Assembly (NCBI RefSeq): GCF_000972845.2
Contig: NC_040016.1
Coordinates: 24,112,304-24,176,303 of the forward strand
DNA: 64,000 bases
Direction: 5' to 3'
Source: Larimichthys crocea
Taxonomy: Eukaryota > Chordata > Actinopteri > Sciaenidae
In this document: in pieces, positions 1 to 17,175 of the stretch
How positions within the stretch are numbered: the stretch's first letter is position 1
How the letters are laid out: every line of letters begins with the position of its first letter
Translations under genes and position numbers: made by a program
Notes under the pieces: generated by a model
What the model was told of the DNA's origin: nothing
The model's database searches: none
The model's input: only the letters and a program-made list of their open reading frames with translations

Positions 1-3000
1 GTCAACTGAACAAATATTTTTGAGTAAAGTGTAACTCAAAAAATTTGTTAGCATAACTTAAAAGTTCTTATGCAATCAGTTACGACATTTTTTTTGAGTT
101 TTCTGAACTTATTCGGGTTTACAGTGCAGGTGTCCATCTCTCAGTACCTGGAATCCGTGGGCTCCTGCTCCTGAACCTTTTAAAATAGTTTTATTTCAAG
201 CAAACCGCTGGGAACTGTAGTTTTATAGGAAATGTTACTCAGGCAGGAGGGAATAGCACAGGACTGATTAATATGTGTTGGCTACACAGAATACTTCTTG
301 CTGATTTTGATCTTTGGATGATTTATTGACAATGAGACATTGTCGGCCTTTCCCTGTGAATTCAAACTAAATGGTAGCTGTCACCACGTTGCACACTGCT
401 CAGTGACCACGTGGCCTGATAATCTGCTGCTCTTCTCATCAAACACACAGAAACATAGACGCAGATGTTTGACCAGATCAGCACACTGACCTGGAGAGTA
501 TGTCCACTGTGTAGCATTAAAGTGACTGATTAGTAAAAGCTGCATTTGGACAACAGAACAGGTGGAGGCCTGTTTGAGATCCGTGCTCGTTGACAGAGGT
601 GTGATCACTTTCTCCAACCTCCCAAGGCCTTGTGTATATAGTTTCTGTTCTCCGCTCCCTTTTCTCCACACATCTATTTTTTAGTGGTTTTGTGGCCTAC
701 AAGCAAAGAGCAGAGTCTGAGATGTTCCCTGCTTTTAGCTGCAGTAACCCCTCACACACACACACACACACACACACATTTCCACACTCACATTACGTGG
801 GCATAAGGTTGTTCAGATTTAGCCACTGATTCTGATGATATTCTGTACCTCTGTGATCGATGAAATGAACACTTGTAGTTTTGCATTTTGAATGAAACTT
901 TTTTTTTCCACGCAGCACAAAACAGATTGAGTGTCGAATGTGAGGGAGACAAATGTGTTTCTTTTCTTTTTTCAACACTTTAACCAAAGACTTCAATCCT
1001 TCCCGTGCAGAAAAAAGATGTTGGGTGAGCTGTTCTCTCCCTTTTCCAGATTCTCTCTCCTGACAGGATACCCCCCTCCCTCCCTCCCCCTTTGCTTCAA
1101 AGTCTCGCTTTAACACCGTCATCCTTACTTGCATCACTTTGGATCAAAAGATAAAGTGAGCAGACAGGAGAGCATTAAAGATTAGTTTCTGATTGAACTG
1201 ACTCTGACACCGGAAAGTGGCATCCTTGATTGGTGAGCTCCTGTACTCAATTTTAACATGCTGGTTAGCCAGTAGTGTTCTTGTGCTACTAGTCGCTAAG
1301 TGGACACGTTAAAACTAGTTCATTCAAGGAAATATTATCTACATGTGTCTCATGACTGGCTGCAGATCATGCTGCATTTCTTTTGTGGAGCAGTTTATTC
1401 TCCACAGACCAGGGTGAGATCGTATTGGATGGTGTGTCACAGTGTGATAGCTGCTTCCAATCTGAATCTCCAATCCCTGTCAAGACAGAGTGCATTTACA
1501 TGTTGAGTACTCATCCGGTGAAATGAACTGTTTCCTGAAGGTTTGCTGTGCCCAGGCTCTTTCGATTTTTCATTTTCAAGTGACTCTGATCATTGTGATC
1601 ATTCAGAATGAAAGGTCTTTTGTGTTGCCTCTGAAGCGCACATGCAGCTGTACTGTCAATAACAAATGTACATATATTTGGTTGCCTCTGTAACTCAGCC
1701 CTTCTCTGGAAACTGTGTATGTATTGACTGTGTCAGGGGAAATATTTCATCAGATTTTTTTGAAATTCAAATTTTCAGTATCTCTCATTTAACCGTTTCT
1801 TGACTTTACACGTACCACACATCCCTCGCACTGTTTCCAGTTTGACACACGTGTCTGGTTTCTGATCACAAATATTTTCAGTCTGTCTCACTCATGACAT
1901 TGCTATTTGTGGTGGATCACGTGGAAGCCAGGTGTCTGTGTGTCCAGCTTGTGCTCATCATCATATTCCAGTTTCCAGCTTCAAGCCGTCCATTAACATT
2001 CAGGCAGTGATTGTGATATTATAATGTTATCCCCTCTTCTTTTGGATTATTTGGCTTTTGGTATTCTCCTCTGGAGGCTATGATTCTGTTGTCAGACGTG
2101 AACAATAGAATAGCGCTCTTGTAATTTCCTCTCCATTGACCCGTTTTGGAAAGGTGGCTGTTGGTTCCTTTTTTGTAACAAAGCAGAAGATGGATTTCTT
2201 TTCTCTGTTTTTTTTTTGTTTGTTTTGTTGAAAGCTATATCAAAGCATTCTATTATAGTGTTATTTAATATGTAAATGGTATTGCTATACATAAAATAAA
2301 ATATGGGTTTTGATGTAATTTTCTGAAATCATTTGTGTGATAATATTTGCTTTGCTTGTGTATCTCTTCTGCTTTTTCTGCAGGCTCTGTCGCTGTCCAT
2401 TCAGTCCATTCAGTTGAGGCTTAGCTCTGTTTTAATCCAGAACAAACAAAAACAAGCAAGCAAAATGTTTCCATTTAGTTTGCAGCTACATGTTTGGAAG
2501 TGAAGTGAATGTGACATTACAGAATATATTTTTAATTAAACAAACATTTTCCTCTCCGGTATGATATGACCAGAGACAGAACAACACTAATGGGTCATAC
2601 ATGAATCTGCTTCTGTTCATCAAACCTTTAGAATCAAATGATACAGACAAAAATACATCTTCTTCTCATGTGAATGAATGCTCTGAAATTAGGAGAGCAT
2701 CATTTAAAAAGACCCCAGAGGTAGATTTATTAAAGTACAGAGACAGGAAATCATGTTTTAGACTGTGCAGTAGTCTATATTAATGGTCATTATGAATCAT
2801 TTGTTGATGTAGAAATGTGTGTAATTCAGAATAAGTACATGGAACTAGCACTGTTTGCTTTTCAGATCTTATTATTTACTATTTTTATAAAGCAGTAATC
2901 ACATGTGAATTACTCTTAAAACTACATCTACACATCATCACTGTGCTGTAAGTATGAGTAATATATATAGAGCATTTTATATGTAATTCCTAAAAGTTAA

Positions 3001-3555
3001 ATAAATAGGGGATTGAACTGGAACCTTTGAGGGACTCTTTTAGAAAAGTGCTTTTTCCTCAGTAAACTTATAATCTATTTCAGTATTATTTTTACACACT
3101 TGTCGGTTCACCTGTATAGTGTTAACAATCTGCCAAGCCAGAGGTGGTATATATAAAGCTGCTCAGAGCATCCTAATGTACACACTACACACACACAGCT
3201 ACATCATGAGAGCGGTCGACCCCAGCATTCACTGGTTTAGAAAAATGAAAACAACTAAACCTGAACTTTATTTACAGTAAAGAGCCTGTACAGATCACAG
3301 AGAATCACTGTGTTCACCTCTAGCTTATTTAAGAATAATATCCCAAATAGTATACATTGATATTGTCAACATCACTGCAGAAAAAATATGTTTAACTCTT
3401 GCAAGCTTCAATATACTGAAGTCTGTAGAATGTTCAACACAGTGTAGGTAATGGTAAAGCACAGATGTACATAATAAATCCATCCAGCTGCTTCAGTGTT
3501 CAACTCATTGCTATGACTTACTGTGATACTTGATTCAAACTGAGTCATTATAGGG
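1..3555. other. Intergenic sequence, no exon recognised
   Basis: No reading frame here has splice-site support or resembles a known protein. The stretch is moderately AT-rich with a (CA)n tract near 752-778. In human the gene upstream of C3orf14 on the same strand is PTPRG, so part of this could be a ptprg 3' untranslated region. I could not find the ptprg C-terminal coding sequence, so that remains a guess from synteny. Confidence 0.5.
752..778. repeat. (CA)n microsatellite
   Basis: Near-pure CA dinucleotide tract of about 27 bases. Confidence 0.9.
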
Positions 3556-3730
3556 GTGTCATTTAGCTCAGTGTACATGTACAAAGGCTCAGTCCTTGCT
3601 TCGCCGGCCCAGGGTTTGAATCCGACCTGCAGCCCCTCGCTGCATGTTATTCCCCATCTCTCTCCCCACATTCCTGTCACTCTTCAGCTGTTTCTGTCAA
3701 AATAAAGTTTGAAGAGGCCAAAAAAAACTG
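3556..3730 (+). mobile_element. tRNA-derived SINE
   Basis: The segment has a degenerate RNA polymerase III A box (TTTAGCTCAGTG, from about 3562) and a near-consensus B box (GGTTTGAATCC, 3613-3623). A pyrimidine-rich body follows, then AATAAAG and a terminal A run. This is the layout of a tRNA-derived SINE common in percomorph fishes. The A box is eroded, so this copy is probably old. The family name is not assigned from sequence alone. Confidence 0.8.
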
Positions 3731-4221
3731 ATTCATTATAAATATCATTAATAAGACGTGTGCACAAAAACCAGAAGGTTTCAGATATCAGAGTAAGATC
3801 CCAGATTCCTCCCTATGGAGGCATGTCAAGAGGACAGATGGACAGATCTGGATGACACATTACCACCTCAGGATGTCTCACCTCAGCCAGAGGAATCTGG
3901 ATAATATGGCTGCAAAATCATTACAAAGGAAACTGTAGTTAGGGGGGAGGGGGATTGTACATGTATATTCCACACGAATATCAAACATACCTGGGATACC
4001 TTGCTTAGGCCACTGCCACCACAACCCACACGAGACATGTGGCAACAAAATCTCACTTTACCAATTCTGGTCTGCTCAGACCATGGGCGGACTGGGACCA
4101 AAAATCGGCCCAGGCATTTTGGACCAGAGCAGCCCACAACAACACGTGTGACTCGACAGGCTCCTCAATCATCAGCTGCGCTCTAAACCCGGACCAGCAG
4201 GGGGCAGCAGGTCGTTTCTAT

Positions 4222-4253
4222 CATAGACATATATACATGTATATATGTCTATG
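4222..4253. repeat. Perfect 32-bp palindrome
   Basis: Bases 4222-4253 are identical to their own reverse complement, with half-site CATAGACATATATACA. It may be the remnant of a short inverted-repeat transposon or a fold-back element. No flanking target-site duplication is obvious. Confidence 0.85.
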
Positions 4254-4439
4254 GTTTCTATGGTGACTGAACGCGAGAGACGCTGTCAAGTTTTCCGAGA
4301 TAAGCAGCTTCCGGACAGAGGTTTAAAAATATCAGCACATTATTTGTTCAGATAAGGAGATCACTGTAATACAGAATGATACAGGTTGAGTCATATACTA
4401 ATCGGTCAGTGAAAACAAAAGATGACGCTGCCACACAAA

Positions 4440-4526
4440 CAGTGCTTTTAATTTGTAGTAACGATCGCTCCGGTTCCGGTCGTGTTGACTTGAGGTTAGC
4501 TTGACGCGACACACGGAGGGTGAGGG
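4440..4526 (+). promoter_or_regulatory. Likely cep15 promoter and 5' leader
   Basis: GC- and CpG-rich sequence immediately before the cep15 start codon, contrasting with AT-rich surroundings; CpG enrichment continues into exon 1 and past its donor to about 4,700. No TATA box is evident, which fits a CpG-type housekeeping promoter. The transcription start cannot be placed from sequence. Confidence 0.45.
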
Positions 4527-8917
<4,391 letters not shown>

Positions 8918-9045
8918 GTGAGCGCTGACGCTGATGGTGGAGCCTGAAAGATATGTTTGATGTTCCATGATGCAGATGATCACCTGCTGACTCAATACCC
9001 GGTGGACTGTCCTCCAGACTAGGGCTGGATACTGGAGGTTACAGA

Positions 9046-9066
9046 CTGACTGACTGACTGACTGAC
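9046..9066. repeat. (GACT)n short tandem repeat
   Basis: Five units of the GACT tetramer. Confidence 0.85.
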
Positions 9067-9236
9067 TTGAAAAACTACATAATGCTATGAGCCAAATTCA
9101 TCTTTAACTTTTATTCTGCTTTCTTTCATTTTCGCTTGATAAATGACATTCAGCATCTGTGTGCGGGAGGTAGAAAGACTCTGTAACCACAAAGGAAGAA
9201 GTGGAAGAAATGGAAATGATTATTCACATGGTGTTA

Positions 9237-9902
9237 TACACACTACTCACAAAAAGTGTGCACCTAAAAAGCACCATAACCTTTCCAGGTGAACTTTATT
9301 TGACCTTCTCCAAACTTTTGAATGCACATGTCCAACTGTTCAGTATTTCAGTACTTATTGCATAACATGCTGTTCTCTAACAAGGTGATTAAAAATCATA
9401 ACAAGTGTGTGATCCATGAATGGACCACCAAATGTTCTGCTTCAGTGACAGTTTGTATTGAAACAGTCCTCTTCATCATGCTGTTCACATTTTGACATCA
9501 TGACACCAAGACGACCCAACAATCCATCAAGAGTACCTGGTCAGTGTGAGGCTTCACACGGGAAGTACTCAGAGGGAAGTTACCACTGAGCGCTGAGTGT
9601 CACGAGTGTCATCAGCAGGTTGGAATAAGTCCACTTGTGAACAGCATGAGACTTCTAGTTGAGCTGTGATCGATGCTCAAGGTCACATGACAAGTTACTG
9701 AGACATTCAAATTTGTTGCTGTTGTGGTATACACACCACTGTTGTCATTTTTTATTTCAATAAATTGTTTGAGATGAAGAAATTATGACTGCATGCTTCT
9801 AATGTAAATAAATGCTCTACTTTCATGATATGATATCACTATAACATTTTACATAAATGAAATAAGTTGAATATCCCTATAGCTTTTTGTGAGTAGTGTA
9901 TA
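9237..9902. mobile_element. Non-autonomous Tc1/mariner-like element
   Basis: CACTACTCACAAAAAG at the left is matched by its reverse complement CTTTTTGTGAGTAGTG at the right, about 660 bp apart, with TA dinucleotides flanking. The inner right end (GAATATCCCTATAGC) matches the subterminal pattern of a widespread fish mariner family. No transposase frame is retained. An internal AATAAA at about 9,762 could act as a fortuitous polyadenylation signal for cep15. Confidence 0.75.
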
Positions 9903-9904
9903 TC

Positions 9905-11095
9905 ATATTTCATGTTGTTGTACACAGTTCATACACAGTTAATCCCGGTATATCACGACGCCCCTACCAATCCAATCCAATGTGTCTCCTCTGAGAACGG
10001 GGATCCACCTTCAATGCACAGACATCAGTCCACCAAATCCAGTCAGCAAATCTTTTTTACAGTACCTGGAGTTGGACTGTAAAAAATAAGATTGATTATA
10101 TGAATAGAGTGATGACTCAACATTTTGTTATTGTTAGTTATTCACATTTGTGTACAAAGCAGAAAGTCTCTTCTGACAGGAGCATGAGCCTGGTGTGTTG
10201 CTGTGCTTGCCTGTGCTGCTGAGAGCTCTGCAGTGTTGTGTCAAAGCCACTAGAGGGAGCCAGTGTCAGATAAATGTGGACTGTGTGTGTGTGTGTGAGG
10301 ACTGTCTATCTGTACTTCTACAACCAAACTGCTCAAACTCTGTCCATCTGGTGGGACAGTCAGTGCTCAGCTGATGATCACACTGAATTCAGGTTTTGTT
10401 TTCACTGGATTATTGAGCAGAGATTCACAGGTCTGCAACCAGGCCACTCAAACAGGACTTTTAATTCTGCACTTGTGTCTATAACAGATCCCAAAACTGA
10501 AGTGGAAGAATAAATCATCTGTTGTTGATATATATCGCTATATGACCAAATCTCCAAAATGACCGGCTGAATAATCAAACTGAAATCTGAGTTGTGAATT
10601 TGGACAATATGATCACAATATGAATCCACCAAAAGAATCTTTGTTGTACATTTGTTACAGTTCATTGTTTGTGAGGAGATGAGCATCATACATACTGAAA
10701 GAAAAAAAAGTCTTGAACTAAATGTTCCTCTGGTGCAGCAGTGTCCCTCCAGCTGTATGAGCTACATTCTGATTTGTCTTTGCTTTTGTCAGCTTCTATT
10801 TGCAAGACGAGCCTATGCAGTCTGACTGCTTCATTCACAGGGTTACTGGGGGTCACGACAGCAGCACATTTTATCTGGCTCAAACAGTCACAGTTGTGTG
10901 TGGACATACAGAACGGAGACTTGGCCACAGCGACAGATGAGTAATGAGTAACGTCCCTACGATGTGTCACCAAATGCAAAAAAACAGCACCTGCTTCTTC
11001 ACTGCCAGGGTGGATTGACCCCCCCCCCACCACCACTTACCTCCTGTTTCTACATCACCAGAGATGGCACCTCCTCCCTCTCTTTAACCTCTAAT
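9905..11095. other. Intergenic, no gene seen
   Basis: No exon with splice support was found. There is a short (TG)n run near 10,280 and a C8 homopolymer near 11,020. Confidence 0.5.
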
Positions 11096-11459
11096 TTTGG
11101 GTGATCAGACCAGCGCCCGGCTGACGCGGAGTGGCGGCTTGACAGACGCAATCATCCGGACAGCCGGGGTTGAAGTGGCCAGTGGTTGGCAGCTGCCCCG
11201 GCTCCTCAGCTGGGGCCCCAGCACCACAAGCCCTCGGGGGACTGATCTAGCCACCGGCCACCACTGACTGGACCAGTCTGGACTGTAGGGGCTGGGCAGT
11301 GGGGTGCTGGTTTAGTAAGGGAGGATTCAAGGAAGGTAGGGGTTGGGGGAGAGGTGTTAGGGCTGTGTGTCCAATCATGGGTGACAGGGTCAGTTGGTCG
11401 GGTGGGTGAAGGGGGGGATGGTGAAGATGTGATGTAGCAAATTATCTAAGGGGTTTTGA

Positions 11460-12000
11460 AGAGCACGATCTGGAGCCCTTCCAAATGACTAGCCCTGCAT
11501 TATGTATTGTAATGGCCGAGGCCCCGGGGGTGCTGAGGGCGAGCCGCCGCTGTTGTCAGTGACCAGAACTCATGCACCACCAACAACAATGACCCCTCAG
11601 CCAGCAGGCCGGCTCTCCTCCAGCCTTGCTCAGTCTCTGGTGGCATGGCATGAATCCGGAGCCATATGATTATGCAATGCAGTTCGGCTATTGAGAGCCC
11701 ACTGAAAGCCCTGACAGATAATTGGCTGAGCCCAGAGCCGCGCAAATGGTTAAGTGTCGACTCCAGTTGATTGGATAATGGGCAATTGCACGCTGCATTT
11801 CATTCAGTGATATGCTGCGGGTGTAGCAGGGGCAAGTGAAGGGGAGGGAAAGAATGAAGGAGGGAAAATATTTTGGCGTGCTGCGTTTCTGCAGCCTGTT
11901 ATCTCACACACTGAGTCTGTTGCATTTGTTTGAATCTGGAGCCCGGAGAGATCACAGATTTGTATCAACTGCTGATTCCATTTAAATTGCAAATGACATC
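11460..12000. promoter_or_regulatory. Candidate conserved non-coding block, downstream of fezf2 and cep15
   Basis: Low-repeat, compositionally complex sequence dense in homeodomain cores (TAATTGG, GATTGG, CATTA, TGATTATGCAAT) with no open exon. It has the texture of a deeply conserved developmental enhancer. Conservation itself cannot be seen from one sequence, so this is inference. Confidence 0.35.
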
Positions 12001-12039
12001 ATTTCATTGTTGAGGAGTTACATTCTTTCATTTTCTCTC

Positions 12040-12790
12040 TCAGTTTTCATATTTCACAGATGAGGGCGTCATGCCTGGTGGCGCTGTTTTGAGGCTTCCC
12101 TCTGACCCAGTATGAGCTTGCAAGTCTCTCCTTTTGATCATGGCATGTCAGCTCGACTTAAGAGCCCAGGCTGCCAGCTCTTTGTCTATTCCTTCACAGA
12201 GGCCTTGGCTGTTGACATGTTGTCTCACATCAAATAGAAGGCTTTATGTTGTACACTAAGAGGAAGCAACACTGGCCTTAAGGTAGCCCGGCCCAGCTCC
12301 CCGGTGACTCTAACATTTCCTCTTTAACAGCCCCTCACTTCACTCGTGTCAGTGTAATCACACACCTCTCAGCTCTCAGATCCTCACAGCAGATTTTTCT
12401 TCACATTTTGTGCACTTAAACAGAACACGCTCTCTCAAGCTAATGTGAAAATTCTTCCTTGGCTGGACTCGAATATACTTGAGCTGCATTATTGCTCTTC
12501 TAGAGAAGCCCAGCGGGGGGGGGTTGTGCTTGCTGAATTCCACTTATCGATTGGGCTTTCACAGACGTCGCCTGGTAAAGTCAGAATGTGCGGTGCTATT
12601 CATATCGACTGATGGATTAAGTGGGCAGCTGAAAGGACACGTATGAATTTTGTGTTTGTGTACCTGTGCCTTTTGTTGATATTGATTCTGCCCGGGCATG
12701 GATCCACACATGGCACCAGCATGTTGTGTTTGATTTTTAATGAAGTCCTTTATCACGCTCTAATCAGTTTGCTATCACATACACCAGTCT
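12040..12790. promoter_or_regulatory. Candidate conserved non-coding block
   Basis: A further repeat-free, complex stretch without coding potential, containing many AT-rich homeodomain-like cores next to GC-rich segments. Function is inferred only from texture and from proximity to fezf2. Confidence 0.25.
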
Positions 12791-13849
12791 GACCAAACAC
12801 TTCAATTAGTTTCTTACTCTGGAAAAAGCACATAGATAATCACTGTGCTACCTCTTTTGGCCACTCTCACTTCTTCCCTGTGTTAAACGAGGAGGACCCA
12901 GCAAACATTCAAGTGCATCTTCTGAGGTTAGAGTTAAATGGTTAAGTGGGGAACACCTGCTGCCCCATCAGTACATGAATATGTAGAGGCAGTCCACACT
13001 CTGAGTAGTGTCTGTGTATAGAAACTATGCACAGTGTGTGCATTCTAATTGATATTGATGTTCTCATCGATCTAAATGTGTTAACTTGTTGTTATGTTTG
13101 ACTCGTAACAGTCAGAATGTAATGCAGAGTGAGGTGGTCAGTGGTTGAATATTAATTGCCCTTTTTGCATCCAATTCTTTTTCCTCAGTCTCAAATCATT
13201 CCTCCAGTTTCCTGCACAGATGTAGAAAAGACTTTTTCAAATCTCAGCACTGAACATAACATAACATAAAGTGTGACGGAATGTTAATCAGTTTGCAGAA
13301 TATCATCCAGTATCAACAATTCTGTCTGTCCATCAGGTTGATCAACACACGTGGACTCACTGTAGGACTGTGGGACTCTTGTTAGACTGTCATATGGAAA
13401 TGATTTGTCAATGACTTAATTAGTTGATTAACAAACAATTTGCATACAAATTCTGTTGTGTTGTTGTTTTTTTTAAGCAATGGATGAAGTGACTGAGAAG
13501 AGCAGTGCTAATGCATGTTGCACTGGCATGATTTATGTGATATTGATAGCTATTATTTATGCTATGTATATGAAGACAGCTGTCCTCGTGTCTTGTTTTT
13601 GTCAGACACTGACTAGAATGAAACATACTTGTTGTGTTTGGAGACATTTCTTTGTTATATTCACGGTTGAGGATATTGAATCCAGCCGATCTTGGTGTGA
13701 TTCTGTTTACTGTGGGCCGTCCCACTAAGTGAGTTCTTCTTAGTCACACTCTCGTCTCACAAAGGTTTTTCTAGTGAATCCTCATCCTATAGTGATCTCA
13801 GCTTGTTGCACTGCATCACTATGTAGAGTTCCATTAAATCTGAGGGGGG

Positions 13850-14140
13850 TCTTTTAATTGTGTGAGCTAGCAGTGTGGTACATCATTAACACGGTGGTCT
13901 TAAGTAAAGGAGGAGGAGAGGACGTTTCCCAGCAGGGCCAGGTCAGGTCAAAGAGATTAGCCATGGCACCGGACATCCCCAAATCAACTGATCCTCCCTA
14001 ACAATGACGCACTGCTTTAATGCCACAAGAAAAGAGCTGAGTGCAGCCGGAGTGTGATGGGGAACATGGCTGGTTGGTTTGCAGCAGCAAAGGATCAAAT
14101 TAATTTGCTTCTAATTAACTGGACAAAGAGATACATATTT
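13850..14140. promoter_or_regulatory. Candidate conserved non-coding block
   Basis: Contains AACAATG (SOX-like), TTAATTTGC, CTAATTAACT and GGTCAGGTCAAAG (nuclear-receptor-like direct repeat) within about 250 bases. It is exon-free and lies on the downstream side of both cep15 and fezf2. Confidence 0.35.
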
Positions 14141-14150
14141 GAATAGATTG

Positions 14151-14180
14151 TGGTGTTTGTGTGTGTGTGTGTGTGTGTTT
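14151..14180. repeat. (TG)n microsatellite
   Basis: TG dinucleotide tract with a short interruption at its left edge. Confidence 0.85.
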
Positions 14181-14879
14181 TTGTTCAGCACACATACAGT
14201 TGTCTCTAAAATGGCCGCCGTCTGTCATTATGCAAATATAGTCCAAAATGCTACATTTCTGTGGCTCCTGTATTCAGGTTTTTTTTTTTTGTTGTTTTTG
14301 TTTTTGAAAACTCTACATGAATTATTTATTCTTGTTTCTATATTTATTTCAACTCTAAATTGCTTGTCATAAGACATTTTGTTAATGAATTTGATGATAA
14401 ATGTGCAAACAAAAAGGCCAAATTTCAGACTAGAATCATTTGCTGTGTTCTCACGTGGACCTGTCACAGGCTTCATTTATTTACAATGTGTACAAGTGTG
14501 AATGACGTATATGAAATATGTAACAGTGAATCTAATGACTGTTTTCATCCAGTTCATTCACTGAGTGTTCGATCCGTCGGTTATTTTGATTACTTGATCA
14601 TTGTTCCCAGTTATCTTGTAGACATTCACGTTGAGAAAAATGTTTTGTGATAAATCGATGACAGAAAATCAATTATCCAAATTGCTAGCAAACAACTTCA
14701 TTTCAGTTTATGTCACTTTTAGTTTGTTTCACACCACAACAGACATGACTGTGGCAGTAAATCAGTGAATATTTGCAGTGTTGAGACATTTTTGGTCATG
14801 AAATGGTTAAACAATTAAAAAGAATGGTATGAGCCTTTATTTTGTTATTTTGTGTCTGTTTAGTAACAAAACCTGGTGT

Positions 14880-15420
14880 TCAGACCTCAATCACCCTTCT
14901 TCTCCACCATCTAAGGTTCCTGCTCCATACCTCACCCAGGAGCTACCGACCGGATAGACGGACGTAAGGATGGAGGTCAGAAAGTGGAGTCTGACAACAA
15001 ATCAGCGATGAGAGCTCCCCGCCTGCTCAGTTCCCAGCAGCCCACCACTTCCCCTCCCAGCCACAAAGCACCTTCGCCCGGCCCGCCATGCCCTTGACAT
15101 GCCAAGGCAGGCGGGCACATCCCAGGGACAAGCTGCTCTCCACTGTCTTTAAGACATTCTGATTAGGTTTGGTGGAGAAAGGCTCAGGGTTGACTTTGTA
15201 AAAGAATCTAAATGAGGTGTGAGTGAATGCTGCGGCTGTTCCATTTTAATCTGTGTGTTCGGCTGCTTCTTGAGTGGCTCATTTCCATGCATCACACCCT
15301 GGATCCCCCCCGACACTTTTGGCTTAAAAAATAGAACCAGAAAGGCCCAAATTAGGTCAATGGCTGCATTTTCTTAAACATTATGCCAAACTTGCTCTTT
15401 GCAAGAAATGTAGCATACGT
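14880..15420. promoter_or_regulatory. Candidate conserved non-coding block
   Basis: Mixed GC-rich and AT-rich complex sequence with no frame or splice signals, including CATGCCAAGGCAGGCGGGC and CTGATTAGG motifs. Regulatory role is inferred from texture only. Confidence 0.3.
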
Positions 15421-15619
15421 GTGTTTTTAAACATACAATCTCAACATTTCAAAATTCAACTGTGGCTCATTCCGTCCCCCTTCCTTTCAGCAGCTTCTCA
15501 TTTAAAGCAGGAATGGAGCCAAAGAGTGACGAGAAGCCACTGCTCATTAACCCCTCAGTACTTTACAATGAATCCTGGAGGCTCATTGTGCCAAAGGACC
15601 AGTGCTTCCCTAACGAGGG

Positions 15620-15623
<4 letters not shown>

Positions 15624-15665
<42 letters not shown>
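15624..15665. repeat. (TG)n microsatellite
   Basis: About 20 TG units. Cys-Val repeat reading frames here are artefacts of this tract. Confidence 0.92.
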
Positions 15666-15668
<3 letters not shown>

Positions 15669-15689
15669 AGGGCCGGTCCAAGCCTTTTA

Positions 15690-15845
15690 GGTTCCTAAGC
15701 AGAAACTGCACTGCCCTTCTTACAAAGAGCAAAAATGGATGCAGAGTTTTTCCTTACCACCGTCGCCAAGTGCCCAACGAGACCTGCGCTGTATGTCATC
15801 TGTTAGGATTGGGTGCTATATCAATAAAACTGAACTGAACTGAAA
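15690..15845 (+). mobile_element. Teleost retroposon 3' tail
   Basis: Contains TTTTTCCTTACCACCGTCGC and GGTGCTATATCAATAAAAC, followed by reiterated TGAAC. This matches the 3' portion and short-unit tail of a very common fish retroposon whose copies end in a 'GGCGCTATATAAATAAAATTGAA'-like tail. It is 5'-truncated. Confidence 0.7.
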
Positions 15846-16439
15846 TCATGTATGAACATTAACATGAACATTGATATTTAAACTTACTGGGTTCTCTGTA
15901 CACATCCAGAATGTTCAGCACAAACATCGAACTTCAGAGATGTTCTGCTCAGTGTTCATTCACAGGTTATTTATGTGACAATGTAAGATTTCATAGAAAG
16001 TTAAAGGCAGACCATTACAGTAAACGCAGTTTGTTGTTGTCATAAACATCCACCTGGAACCTCTTACAAATATTATTGAGAAAAAACAGAGAGGTTAACA
16101 AACCCATAATTATTCAAGGATAACACTGTTCATATTTATCTTATATCAACAAACAAATACACTGAGTCTAGTCATAAAACACAATTCTTTCCTGTTTGGG
16201 TAACGTTTGTCATAAAGACTGAGCCTCTTTTTAAAATGATAGTATTTTAGTATTTGTGAACATTTTTGCGGATTTCCTATTAGGTGATTCTTTCCAGCCT
16301 GTCAAAATTCACAAAGAAAATGTTTAATGTTTGCAGGCATGCGCAGTTCTATGACTGACCTACATGACACTACTCAGACACACACACACACAACATGTGA
16401 GTGTGCTTCTGATAAGTTGTGGTTGCTGTTGTTTGTTGG

Positions 16440-17090
16440 CTCCCTTCATCACATCCTCACTCTGTCATCATCTCCACAGGCTCTTACTTTAAATGCAGAT
16501 ACATCAGATGCTTATCCAAGTGGCCCGTCGCAGAGCGTGTAGGTAATGTTATCAGATGTTGTGGGAACGTTGTCTGCGTGGCTGCAGTGGCACAAACTGC
16601 CCCCCCTCCACCCTCTTGTGAAGGAGAGAAAAGCTGGTGGCGGGGACGCTTTAATTGGAATTTCATGTGGGCTAAACTGAGGGGAAACTGATGTAAGTTA
16701 ACATTTGGTAGACTTAATTGGTCCCTTTCTCTCCCTCCTCCTCATCAGGCACTTAACGGGCCGCTCCTGAAGCTTCCCGCTAATCTCCCATTTACAATCA
16801 ATTCAAGCGTCCAGACAAAAAGTCCGCCTCTCTCTTTTCTTCTCTTCCTGTCTCAGACCAGCTCCTTTGTGGCCCGTAAATTGCCTGAATCCCCGGTGAT
16901 CCCTCCGGTGGCGGAGGGAGAGGGAGAGAAAAAAAAAGAGAAAAGAAAGAAAGAAAAAAAGAAAGAAAGAAAGAAAGATGTCCTCATGTTGTTGACAGCC
17001 GATTAGCGCGCGCTCCCGCGTTCTTGCGCTCTCTAATCTCGTGCGTGGGCGCGCTTTAATTAAAGCTCCCGTTCGTCAATTAACGTGTTT
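16440..17090. promoter_or_regulatory. Candidate conserved non-coding block with purine tract
   Basis: A complex, exon-free stretch with TTTAATTGGAATTT, CGCTAATCTCC, TTTAATTAAAG and GTCAATTAACG homeodomain-like sites and CpG-rich segments (about 17,000-17,070). It is interrupted by a 57-base GA/AAAG purine tract at 16,918-16,977. Likely cis-regulatory by texture, not shown. Confidence 0.35.
16918..16977. repeat. Purine (GAAA)n tract
   Basis: Uninterrupted purines, mostly GAAA and GA units, on the plus strand. Capable in principle of forming triplex DNA. Confidence 0.85.
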
Positions 17091-17145
17091 GTGGATGTTG
17101 AGCCGGTTGCTCAGATGTTGGAGAGGTGCAGAAAACAACAACAAC

Positions 17146-17175
17146 AACACACACACACACACACACACACACAAG
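17146..17175. repeat. (CA)n microsatellite
   Basis: CA tract preceded by four AAC units. Confidence 0.9.

Noticed and set aside
15421..15838. Cys-Val repeat proteins around 15,620
   Set aside because: They are translations of a (TG)n microsatellite; similar frames at 5,212, 29,061 and 33,173 are rejected for the same reason.
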